A DNA stretch of 64,000 nt, taken from positions 4,535,952 to 4,599,951 of the forward strand of contig NZ_AP022581.1 in the NCBI RefSeq assembly GCF_010731535.1. The letters are read 5' to 3'. A model generated the notes under the pieces. That model was not told where the DNA came from, did not search any database, and saw only the letters and a program-made list of their open reading frames with translations. Both the position numbers and the translations under genes were made by a program. Source of the DNA: Mycobacterium lacus. Lineage in GTDB: Bacteria > Actinomycetota > Actinomycetes > Mycobacteriales > Mycobacteriaceae. Shown here in pieces: positions 29,062-36,751 of this stretch (within the stretch, counting starts at the first letter, position 1; the number at the start of each line of letters is the position of its first letter).

Positions 29062-31475
29062 ACGCGGTGCTTTTCACGGACCCGATCGGGAAGATCGCGG
29101 TGCCGTTCGGCGTGCCTGCCGATGGGCGGGTCGGGTCGGTCGAGGTCGGCGGGATCGGGCTGGCCGCGGAACCGGTGCCAGAGCCGCCGTCCCGCCAACG
29201 TCACCAGCACCGCCGCCGCGGTCAGTGTGATCGCGAACAGCACCTTGCCGTAGGCGTTGGAGTGCACCGACAGGCGCACCGGCTCGCCCAGGGGCTGGCC
29301 GTCCGGCGTCCGCAGCGCCACGTCGACCGCGACCCGCTGGGTGAAGTTCACCTCGATCGGTACCCGCAACGGCAGGTATCCCGGCGGCAGCTCGATCTGG
29401 CCGACGTCGGTGACGGTCATGCCGGGCGGAGCATCGACATGCAGCCGGACCTTGATCGGAACAGCGAGGCCATTGTGCAGCGCCAGCAGTAGCGGGCTGT
29501 GCTCGGTAGCCAGCGTGTAGGAGCCCCCGGGGTTGACGATCGTGACCGCGCCGAACAAGTCGTTGATCGTGTTACCCACCACGGTCAGCCGCTGCTGAGC
29601 GAGCCCGTTGCGGGTGTCGGGAGGCACCGACTGGCTCAATGAGCGCAGCATGTCTTCGCGCAGGGGTGCGGTGTATTGCACGCCGGTTAGCCCGGTGCGG
29701 TCGTCGGTGGTCAACGCTGAGGTCAGCTTCCATAGTCGGCCCACATGGCCGGCGATCTCGTCGGTGATGTCGTCGTTGAACCGGCCGCGTGCGGACGCTG
29801 AATCCCGCGGGGCGCTCGACGGCTGCGGTGGCTCGGTGCGCGCCGTGGCGTCGGCGATGACCGCCGGCAGCGGACGCGGCACCGCCAGCCCGGACCGGAT
29901 GCTGGTGCCCAGCGCGGTCAGGATGAGCTGCGCGTCATCGGACTGCAGGTTCCATGTCGCGGGCGGCACCAGGATCTGGGTGCGTGGCGCGGCGTCTGTC
30001 TGCAGTCCGCGCCACATCATGGCGCCCAGGGCGTCTTGGCGGCGCGCGGTGGCCGAGTCATGCGTCAGGTGAACCGCCAAGGAGGAGTCGAGGTAGGTGG
30101 GCGCGATCGGATTGTTCCCCGACGCGGCCAGCGCGGCGCCCACGGCCGGGTCGAACGGCGCGGCGACCACTTGCGGCGTCAACCGCCGGGGCGAGGTGTC
30201 GACCACGTTCACGGAGTCGGCGCCGGAAGTCGCCCGCGTGTCGTGGGCGGCGAAATCGGCGGCCGCGATCGCGACCATGCTGCCGTCGGCGCTGAGCAGG
30301 CTGACGGCGCGGTTGGTCAGCGGGCCGTCGGTCAGCACGGTTGCACCGCGGGTCGAGGTGATATCCAGAATCCGGTCGACGATGTCCCCGGCGCTGACGG
30401 TGGCGATCGCGCTCAGCCCGGGATCGTTGACGCGTTGCAGGGCGTCCAAATCGGCTTGCGCGTAGGGCAGCGCCGCCACGCAGGTCCGATGAGCCAGCGC
30501 GCGTAGCCGGTTGAGCCAGGTGGTCGCGGCGGCCTGGCCGGTGCCCGGGTGTGTCGGCGTGCCCGGTTGTTGGGCGGGCCCGTCGGGCGAATCGGACACG
30601 ACGTATCCGGCGGTCATCGCGTTGACGGTGACGAGCAGGTCCGGGTCGACGGCCAGGCACAGCGCCCGGCCGACGACGCCGTCGGGGTCGACGTCGTGAC
30701 CGGTGGCGAGTTCGGCTGCGGACAGCAGGATGTCGAGCCGACCGCCGGTGGCCAGCGAGTTGGCCAACTCGTCGTCGACCAGCCGAACCGGAACGGTGCC
30801 ACCGGGCGCGCCGGGCGCCAACCGGGGTCGGTCGGCGAGCGGCCACAGCATGGTCATCCATACCGGCTTGGAAGTATCGGGCGCGACGGCGGAGTCCCGA
30901 CCGGCGGCATGGTCGGGTGGTACGCCGACCACCGGCAGCAGGAACCTCGCGTTGTCGAGCCGGGCGGGCGCGCCGTAGTCCGGTGTTCCGTTGACGTTGA
31001 CCAGGAGCGGATAGATCCCCGGCTGGTCGACGGCCAACGATTCCTTGGTCAGCGAGCGCAGCGGGGCGGACAGGGTAAAGCCCGCCTCTTGTCCGCGCTG
31101 CAGCTCGGGGGCCACGGTGAGAAAGTCCGCGGCCGGCTCGTACTGGTCGGTGCGGCCGTCGAGGGAGGTGCGCAAGCCCGCCGACGAGGTGACGGCCGCC
31201 GCGTGCTCGAGCCGGACCATCACGTCGCGGACCGGGCGGTCGCCGATGTTGGACACCATGCCGCTGACGGTGACGACGGCGTCGCTCGTGGTGGTGACCA
31301 CGTCCGGGGTCACCTGATCGATGCGAACCTGGACGAACGGCGTCGCGCTGGGCTCGCCGGCCTCCGCGCGTGGCGCGGAGGCAGGGATGGCGAGTATCCC
31401 CCCGAAACCCGCCACGATGCCGGTCACCGCGGCGACGCGCAACAATCCGACCCATCGGAGTCGCGGGACAGTCAC
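29058..31475 (-). CDS. DUF6049 secreted/membrane protein, Rv3909-like
   Basis: 805 residues (M. tuberculosis about 802). N-terminal signal sequence (LRVAAVTGIVAGFGGILAIPA), a large extracytoplasmic region containing a CARDB-like beta domain near the N-terminus (VVTVSGMVSNIGDRPVRDV), and a single C-terminal membrane helix (VLFAITLTAAAVLVTLAGRR) with a short basic tail. The biochemical role is unknown; coupling to murJ suggests an envelope function. I chose the GTG at 31475, which overlaps the mutT4 stop (GTGA); the open frame upstream is a shadow of mutT4. Confidence 0.9.
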   Translation of the reverse strand: MTVPRLRWVGLLRVAAVTGIVAGFGGILAIPASAPRAEAGEPSATPFVQVRIDQVTPDVVTTTSDAVVTVSGMVSNIGDRPVRDVMVRLEHAAAVTSSAGLRTSLDGRTDQYEPAADFLTVAPELQRGQEAGFTLSAPLRSLTKESLAVDQPGIYPLLVNVNGTPDYGAPARLDNARFLLPVVGVPPDHAAGRDSAVAPDTSKPVWMTMLWPLADRPRLAPGAPGGTVPVRLVDDELANSLATGGRLDILLSAAELATGHDVDPDGVVGRALCLAVDPDLLVTVNAMTAGYVVSDSPDGPAQQPGTPTHPGTGQAAATTWLNRLRALAHRTCVAALPYAQADLDALQRVNDPGLSAIATVSAGDIVDRILDITSTRGATVLTDGPLTNRAVSLLSADGSMVAIAAADFAAHDTRATSGADSVNVVDTSPRRLTPQVVAAPFDPAVGAALAASGNNPIAPTYLDSSLAVHLTHDSATARRQDALGAMMWRGLQTDAAPRTQILVPPATWNLQSDDAQLILTALGTSIRSGLAVPRPLPAVIADATARTEPPQPSSAPRDSASARGRFNDDITDEIAGHVGRLWKLTSALTTDDRTGLTGVQYTAPLREDMLRSLSQSVPPDTRNGLAQQRLTVVGNTINDLFGAVTIVNPGGSYTLATEHSPLLLALHNGLAVPIKVRLHVDAPPGMTVTDVGQIELPPGYLPLRVPIEVNFTQRVAVDVALRTPDGQPLGEPVRLSVHSNAYGKVLFAITLTAAAVLVTLAGRRLWHRFRGQPDPADLDRPDPPIGRHAERHRDLPDRVREKHRV

Positions 31476-32227
31476 GACCCTGGCCCGTGACCGTTCTTCC
31501 GACCCGCCGCGGATCGGTCGACATGACGGGCGCGCGAGTGTGTCTGCGGGCGTCGCCGGGGCGTGCTGGGCGGCAGCGGCGGAAGCGCGGCCGGGCCGTC
31601 GCTCTGCAGCTTGTCGATCAGTTCGTCGGCCACTTCGGCCAGGCGACGTTCGTCGGCGTACGCCAGCCGCGACGGAAGTTCGTGGATTGGCACCCACGCC
31701 ACTTCGGCGACTTCGAGATCCGCGTCGCAGAGCTCACCGCCGAGGAACCGCATGAGGTAGTGGTGCACGGTCTTGTGCACCCGCCGGCCGTCGGTGACGA
31801 ACCAGTAGTCGATGCGCCCCAGCGCGGCCAGCACGCCGCCGCGAATCCCGGTCTCCTCGGCGACCTCGCGAATGGCGGTCTGCTCGGCGGTCTCGCCAAG
31901 CTCGATGTGACCCTTGGGCAGCGACCACAGCATCCGCCCGCGCCGATCGACGCGACCGATCACGGCGGCTACCTGCGCGTCCCGCGGCCCGTCGATACCG
32001 TCGATGACCAGACCTCCAGCCGACGTTTCGTGCACGGTGCGCAGCCGCTCCTGCGCGCGACGGGGTGAGCGGGAGCGGCGCGGTTTCGCCGACGCGGGGC
32101 TGGCGCCGTTACCGGCCGCTTGGCCGGCCATCGCGTCTTCGGCAGCATTTTTGGCGGAACCCGCACCGCCACGACGGCGACGCCGGGCCCGGCGTCGACG
32201 TGGTTTGGCTTGTTCGCCCTCCGACAC
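31472..32227 (-). CDS. mutT4: NUDIX hydrolase MutT4
   Basis: 251 residues. A very basic N-terminal tail (PRRRRARRRRRGG) is followed by a complete Nudix fold. The Nudix box spans residues around GHIELGETAEQTA-REVAEETGI, with all catalytic Glu residues. The C-terminal tail is Pro/Arg-rich. Nudix enzymes hydrolyse nucleoside diphosphates linked to another moiety; the natural substrate of MutT4 is not settled. The GTG at 32227 matches the M. tuberculosis start (SEGEQAKPRRRR). First gene of the mutT4-Rv3909-murJ-sigM run; divergent from pcnA. Confidence 0.93.
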   Translation of the reverse strand: MSEGEQAKPRRRRARRRRRGGAGSAKNAAEDAMAGQAAGNGASPASAKPRRSRSPRRAQERLRTVHETSAGGLVIDGIDGPRDAQVAAVIGRVDRRGRMLWSLPKGHIELGETAEQTAIREVAEETGIRGGVLAALGRIDYWFVTDGRRVHKTVHHYLMRFLGGELCDADLEVAEVAWVPIHELPSRLAYADERRLAEVADELIDKLQSDGPAALPPLPPSTPRRRPQTHSRARHVDRSAAGRKNGHGPGS

Positions 32228-32563
32228 CCCAGCGATATTAGCTGGTACGGGCGGGTCTACCCGCCTCACTCGCCGTTTGTCGGGCGCATCCGGTCCCGCT
32301 CGAGTGTGCGTCGAGCGCGCAGCTAAGGCGGAAAGCCGGCCGAAAATCCCGCCCTGAGTGCACGCTCGAAGGCCTGAGCGCCCACTCCACGCGGCTGGAG
32401 CGCCCACCGACCCAATAGGCCGGATTGTCGGCTTTCCCCCGCAAGCGGGCGGTACCCCCACAGCGGGCCGGCCCGGCCCGCAACGAGGCCTAATCGTCCG
32501 CCTCCTCCTCGGGCCGTGCCGGCCCGCATCGTTGCCAGACCGACCCGACTAGGCTGATCGAAC
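32228..32563. promoter_or_regulatory. mutT4/pcnA divergent promoter region
   Basis: 336 bp without a convincing gene; it must contain promoters for both directions. It includes a short palindromic block CCCCGCAAGCGGGCGGTACC at 32443-32462, whose sequence type resembles an intergenic element seen in other slow growers (from memory). I see no clear -10 consensus that stands out. Confidence 0.5.
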
Positions 32564-34006
32564 GTGGTTGAACCCGCCCACGACACCGACCTGCTGACCA
32601 CTGCCGCGGTCGCGCTGAACAGGCACGTTCCCCTGCTGCGCGGGCTCGGGTCGGCGTTCGCAGCCGCGGGCCACGAGCTGTATCTGGTCGGCGGTTCGGT
32701 GCGGGACGCGCTGTTGGGCCGGTTGAGCCCCGACCTGGACTTCACCACCGACGCGCGCCCCGAGCAGACGCGGAGGATCGTGCGGCCATTCGCCGACGCG
32801 GTGTGGGACACCGGTATCGACTTCGGGACCGTCGGCGCCGGCAAGGACGACTACCGCCTGGAGATCACCACCTTCCGCGCCGACAGCTACGACCAGGTGT
32901 CGCGCCATCCCGAGGTGCGTTTCGGCGACCGCCTCGACGACGATCTGGTGCGCCGGGATTTCACGGCGAACGCGATGGCCGTGCGTATCACCCCGGACGG
33001 CCCGGGCGAATTCCGTGACCCGCTAGGCGGTTTGGCGGCGCTGCGGGCGCAGGTGCTGGACACCCCGTCGGCGCCGGAGGTGTCCTTCGGAGACGATCCG
33101 TTGCGGATGCTGCGCGCGGCGCGGTTCGTCTCGCAACTCGGGTTTGCGGTCGCGCCGCGGGTTGCGACCGCGATCGAAGACATGGCGCCCGAGCTGGGGC
33201 GCATCAGTGCGGAGCGGGTGGCCGCCGAGCTGGACAAGCTGCTGCTCGGTGACGACCCCGTCGCCGGTATCGACCTGCTGGTGCAGACCGGGATGGGTGC
33301 GGTGGTGCTCCCCGAGATCGGCGGCATGCGGATGGCCATCGACGAGCACCATCAGCACAAGGACGTCTACCAGCATTCGCTGACCGTGCTGCGGCAGGCC
33401 ATCGCCTTGGAAGACGGTGGCCCCGACCTGGTGTTGCGGTGGGCGGCACTGCTGCACGACATCGGCAAGCCCGTCACCCGGCGCCACGAGCCCAACGGCG
33501 GGGTGAGCTTTCACCACCACGAGGTGGTGGGCGCCAAGATGGTCCGCAAGCGGATGCGGGCCCTGAAGTACTCCAAGCAGATGATCGACGACGTCTCCCA
33601 GCTGGTGTATCTGCACCTGCGGTTCCACGGCTACGGCGATGCGAAGTGGACCGATTCGGCCGTGCGCCGCTACGTCACCGACGCCGGGCCCCTGCTGCCG
33701 CGGCTGCACAAGCTGGTGCGCGCCGACTGCACCACCCGCAACCAGCGCCGGGCCGCCCGGCTGCGGGCCAGCTATGACCAGCTGGAGGCGCGGATCGCCG
33801 AATTGGCCGCCCGAGAGGACCTCGATCGGGTGCGCCCCGACCTGGACGGCAACCAGATCATGGCGCTGCTCGGCATTCCGGCGGGACCGCAGGTCGGCGA
33901 GGCGTGGCGCTACCTGAAGGAACTGCGACTGGACCGCGGGCCGCTGACCTCCGAGGAGGCGGCACAAGAGCTGCTGTCCTGGTGGGAAAAGCGGGGGAAC
34001 CGCTAG
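32564..34006 (+). CDS. pcnA: CCA-adding tRNA nucleotidyltransferase / poly(A) polymerase family
   Basis: 480 residues, the M. tuberculosis length. The class II nucleotidyltransferase head has LVGGSVRDALLGRLSPDLDF with the catalytic DxD and the RRDFTANAMAVR motif. An HD phosphohydrolase domain follows (HHQHKDVYQHSLTVL, LLHDIGKPVTRR). Annotated PcnA in mycobacteria, but most likely the enzyme that adds or repairs tRNA 3' CCA, consistent with tRNAs here lacking encoded CCA. The GTG at 32564 is used because it yields the conserved DLLTTAAVALNRH region near the N-terminus. Confidence 0.95.
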   Translation: MVEPAHDTDLLTTAAVALNRHVPLLRGLGSAFAAAGHELYLVGGSVRDALLGRLSPDLDFTTDARPEQTRRIVRPFADAVWDTGIDFGTVGAGKDDYRLEITTFRADSYDQVSRHPEVRFGDRLDDDLVRRDFTANAMAVRITPDGPGEFRDPLGGLAALRAQVLDTPSAPEVSFGDDPLRMLRAARFVSQLGFAVAPRVATAIEDMAPELGRISAERVAAELDKLLLGDDPVAGIDLLVQTGMGAVVLPEIGGMRMAIDEHHQHKDVYQHSLTVLRQAIALEDGGPDLVLRWAALLHDIGKPVTRRHEPNGGVSFHHHEVVGAKMVRKRMRALKYSKQMIDDVSQLVYLHLRFHGYGDAKWTDSAVRRYVTDAGPLLPRLHKLVRADCTTRNQRRAARLRASYDQLEARIAELAAREDLDRVRPDLDGNQIMALLGIPAGPQVGEAWRYLKELRLDRGPLTSEEAAQELLSWWEKRGNR

Positions 34007-34024
34007 CGTCGGCGCCGCGTCGGA

Positions 34025-34540
34025 TTGGTCGTGGAATATTGCCTCGGCGGGGATGACGGCACGGCGGCCATCTGGAATCGCCCGCCCAACCTCGACCTCG
34101 ACGGCGACGGACGGCTCGACGCGATCGGCCTCGATCTCGACGGCGACGGGATGCACGACGACGCGCTGGCGGATTTCGACGGCGACGGGGTCGCCGACCA
34201 CGCCGTGCTCGACCTCGACAACGACGGCACCCCGGACAGCTATTTCGTCGATGACGGATCGGGGACGTGGGCGGTCGCCGCCGACCGCGGCGGAAAGCTG
34301 CGTTGGTATGGGCTCGACGGCGTCGAGCACGCGGGCGGTCCGCTGGTCGATTTCGACGGTCATGGCCGCCCGGACGACCGGCTGCTTGACGCCGACGGTG
34401 ACGGAGTGGCCGACCGGGTGCTGTGCGCCGGCGAGCGGGGCATGACCGGATACGTCGACACCGACGGCGACGGGCGTTGGGACGTGCGGCTGACCGACAC
34501 CGACGGCGACGGCACCGCCGATGGCGCCAGCGCCTTGTGA
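34025..34540 (+). CDS. Asp/Gly-repeat protein, Rv3906c-like
   Basis: About 171 residues composed of repeated D-x-D-G-D-G-x-x-D units (DLDGDGRLDAIGLDLDGDG, DTDGDGRWDV, DTDGDGTADG), the pattern of calcium-binding EF-loop/thrombospondin-type-3 repeats. Eight or more such loops can be read. No signal peptide or membrane segment is evident. It follows pcnA by 18 bp and matches the position of M. tuberculosis Rv3906c, whose function is unknown. The start is unclear: TTG at 34025 or GTG at 34031 begins the conserved VEYCLGGDDGTA. Confidence 0.82.
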   Translation: MVVEYCLGGDDGTAAIWNRPPNLDLDGDGRLDAIGLDLDGDGMHDDALADFDGDGVADHAVLDLDNDGTPDSYFVDDGSGTWAVAADRGGKLRWYGLDGVEHAGGPLVDFDGHGRPDDRLLDADGDGVADRVLCAGERGMTGYVDTDGDGRWDVRLTDTDGDGTADGASAL

Positions 34541-34645
34541 GGGTGAATTGACCGGGTGACCGCGGCGTCGTTAGCGTGACCGACACCGTGAGATCGCTTG
34601 TCACCCGGCAATATCGAAGCCTTAGTAGCGAGAAGGGCTTGAGTG

Positions 34646-34948
34646 ATGTTCGTTGACATCGGAATGCTGCACTCGGGGGCCAACGAGTCGCACCGGGCGG
34701 GTGGACACGCGCGAGACGCGGCCGATCACCTCTCACGCGGACCGCTGGCCGCGGGAATGTTCGGCGAGTTCGCCGCCGCCGAGGCGTTTCACGGCGCGGT
34801 CGGCTCGGCGCATGCACAGCACGTGAGCAACCTGCAGGCCCATCGGGAGGCGCTGACCGCTTTCGGCGCCAACGCGCATCTGGCCGCCATGGGATTCACC
34901 GACATGGACGAGCGCAACGCCGGGGCACTGCGGGCGGTGCGCTTCTGA
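34646..34948 (+). CDS. DUF2563 family ESX-associated small protein
   Basis: 100 residues. MFVDIGMLHSGANESHRAGG and the helix-turn-helix size fit the mycobacterial DUF2563 family, small WXG100-like proteins usually encoded next to large secreted effectors. There is no W-x-G; the turn region is GMFGEFAAAEAF. Preceded by AGAAGGG. I use the ATG at 34646 rather than the GTG 3 nt earlier. The expected partner gene downstream is decayed (next entry), so this may be an orphan. Confidence 0.75.
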   Translation: MFVDIGMLHSGANESHRAGGHARDAADHLSRGPLAAGMFGEFAAAEAFHGAVGSAHAQHVSNLQAHREALTAFGANAHLAAMGFTDMDERNAGALRAVRF

Positions 34949-36000
34949 TCGCCGAGGCCGGTGGTCACCCGTGGGCGATCAATCGAACCCTGCGGGCCGG
35001 TCGCCCGGCGCAGATCTCGGATTTGGCGCAGGCGTTTGGCGATACCGGCCGCCGCAACCACCGAGGCCAATGCCACGTTCGAGGACGCGCGTCGCAGGCG
35101 CAACGGAAGGCAATTAGCTACATCGCGACCTTGGAGGCTGAGCTGCGGCAGCTCGACGCGGAATTGGGTGAGGCGCTGGAGATGGAGCGCAACACCCCTC
35201 ACCAACGCGGACAGGCCAGCGCTCGATGCGCTCATTACCGCCCTTGAAGAGCAAGCCATCGACGACACCAAAGCCACCCTGGGCCAGGTGAAGTCGATAC
35301 GCAGCGGGTATGCGGACCGCTTGGAGCAATCCCCGGGGAACCTGCGTGTCAACGGATACGACCCCACGGCCATCCAGGCGTTGGACGCGCCCGAATCCCC
35401 CGTGAAACCCGAAGAGCCGATTGAGATTCCGTCGTCGGACACCGACCGCAGTGGTGGGACTCGCTGCGCCAGGAACAACGGGACCAGCTGATTGCGCAGC
35501 ACCCGCCGGGGTTGGGCAACCTCAACGGTATTGACGCCATTGTTCGCGTCACGGTCAACCAGGCGGTGGTGATCGACGACATCACCCGGGTCGACGACAT
35601 CGCTAAGCGGCGCGGGGTGTCGGCCGCGGATGTGCTCGATGATCTTGCGATGTACGGGCTTTCGGCCAGCGGCGTCACGCAACTACGACAGTGAACACGG
35701 CAGCGACGACCCGAGGCCGGTCATGCTGTGGGTATACGACCCGTTGGCGTTTAACGGCCAAGGCAAAGTGGCGATCGCGATCGGCAATCCCGATTACGCC
35801 CGCAACACCGCCGCCATCGTTCCGGGCACCGGTAGCAGCGTGGCGCAGGGGTGGATGACGGGGCATGACGATGCGATCAATCTCTACGATCAAACCTTGG
35901 CGGCGGATCCCTATCCAGGCGAACGCCGGATTGGGCCGCGACCCGGCCGGCGACGGCTGCGGACCGGATCTCTTGACCGACAAGATCATTATGGCGACTG
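34949..36000 (+). pseudogene. Decayed DUF1023-type alpha/beta hydrolase effector
   Basis: No intact frame, but consecutive fragments in different frames follow the order of a mycobacterial large protein with a helical N-domain and DUF1023 hydrolase: INRTLRAGRPAQISDLAQAF, then EANATFEDARRR, ISYIATLEAELRQLDAEL, LDALITALEEQAIDDTKATL, YDPTAIQALDAP, WWDSLRQEQRDQLIAQHPPG, and the hydrolase start PVMLWVYDPLAFNGQGKVAI with GTGSSVAQGWMTGHDDAINL. At least four frame changes and an internal deletion separate them; the catalytic GHS region is missing. Identification is from memory of the family. The usual partner of DUF2563 genes. Confidence 0.7.
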
Positions 36001-36153
36001 CCGGAACATTATCGGCTCGACGGGACGATGGCGGGCTTCAGGATCGACGATTAGCTGCGCCGCGGATGAATGCCCGGACGCGTTGCACCGGGGCCCGTCG
36101 CTGTGCGCGTTTGCTGAATTGTGGCTGGGTGGTGATGTTGTTAGGTTGCCGCG

Positions 36154-36468
36154 GTGGGTGCTGACGAGACGTTGCGAGTAGATCCGGTGGTGATGCAGGG
36201 TTTCGCCGCGTCGCTGGGTGGTGCGGCCGAGCATCTTGCGGCGCAGTTGGCTTGGCTGGATGCCGAGGTTGGCGAGATGTTGGGCGGGTGGCGTGGGGTG
36301 TCGGGGGGTGCGTATGGGGCGGCGTGGGAGTTGTGGCATCGCGGGGCTGGTGAGGTGGGGGTGGGGTTGTCGATGCTGGCGGGGTTGATCGCCGAGGCCG
36401 GGCGGGATATCAACGCAATGAGACCGCGTCCGCGCGGGCGTTGGGTGGGGTCGGCGATGGCTGAGCCG
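36154..36468 (+). pseudogene. esxF: EsxF-like WXG100 protein, copy 1, frameshifted
   Basis: GADETLRVDPVVMQGFAASL, then MLGGWRGVSGGAYGAAWELW with the W-R-G turn, match EsxF (Rv3905c). One G is missing in a G-run near 36400 relative to copy 2 (GGCCGGGCGGG versus GGCCGGGGCGGG). The last ~20 residues are therefore lost and the frame runs into esxE, giving a 197-residue EsxF-EsxE fusion frame (36154-36747). If the base is a sequencing error the gene is intact. EsxF pairs with EsxE and is required for CpnT export in M. tuberculosis. Confidence 0.85.
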
Positions 36469-36747
36469 TTTCGGGTGGATCCGGCGGCGCTGGCGGACGC
36501 GGTGGAGCGGATGGCCGAGTTCGGGCGTCATGCCGAGAGCATGCTCGCCGAAATCGACTCTGTGGTGGCCCGCCTGCATGCGACGTGGACGGCGCAGGCT
36601 GCGGCGGCTCATGCGGAGGCGCACCGGCATTGGGCTGTTGGTGAGGCGATGATGCGCCAGGCGTTGGCTGCGTTGCGGGCGGCGGGGCAGGGCGCGCACG
36701 CCAATTACCGCGGCGTGGTGTCCACGAATGTGGGCATGTGGTCGTGA
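36457..36747 (+). CDS. esxE: EsxE-like WXG100 protein, copy 1
   Basis: 96 residues from the ATG at 36457. EPFRVDPAALADAVERMAEF, then ARLHATWTAQAAAAHAEAHR, correspond to EsxE (Rv3904c). The usual W-x-G turn reads W-T-A. The C-terminal NVGMWS is conserved. It would overlap the end of esxF by a few nt if esxF were intact. EsxE forms a complex with EsxF that takes part in CpnT channel formation and toxin export. Confidence 0.9.
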   Translation: MAEPFRVDPAALADAVERMAEFGRHAESMLAEIDSVVARLHATWTAQAAAAHAEAHRHWAVGEAMMRQALAALRAAGQGAHANYRGVVSTNVGMWS

Positions 36748-36751
36748 GCTG

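Noticed and set aside
27745..29253. 502-codon plus-strand frame opposite murJ
   Set aside because: Gln/His/Arg-rich antisense translation of the MurJ membrane domain.
36154..36747. EsxF-EsxE fusion as a designed single protein
   Set aside because: Copy 2 shows the normal two-gene arrangement; the fusion depends on one missing G in a run and loses the EsxF C-terminus.
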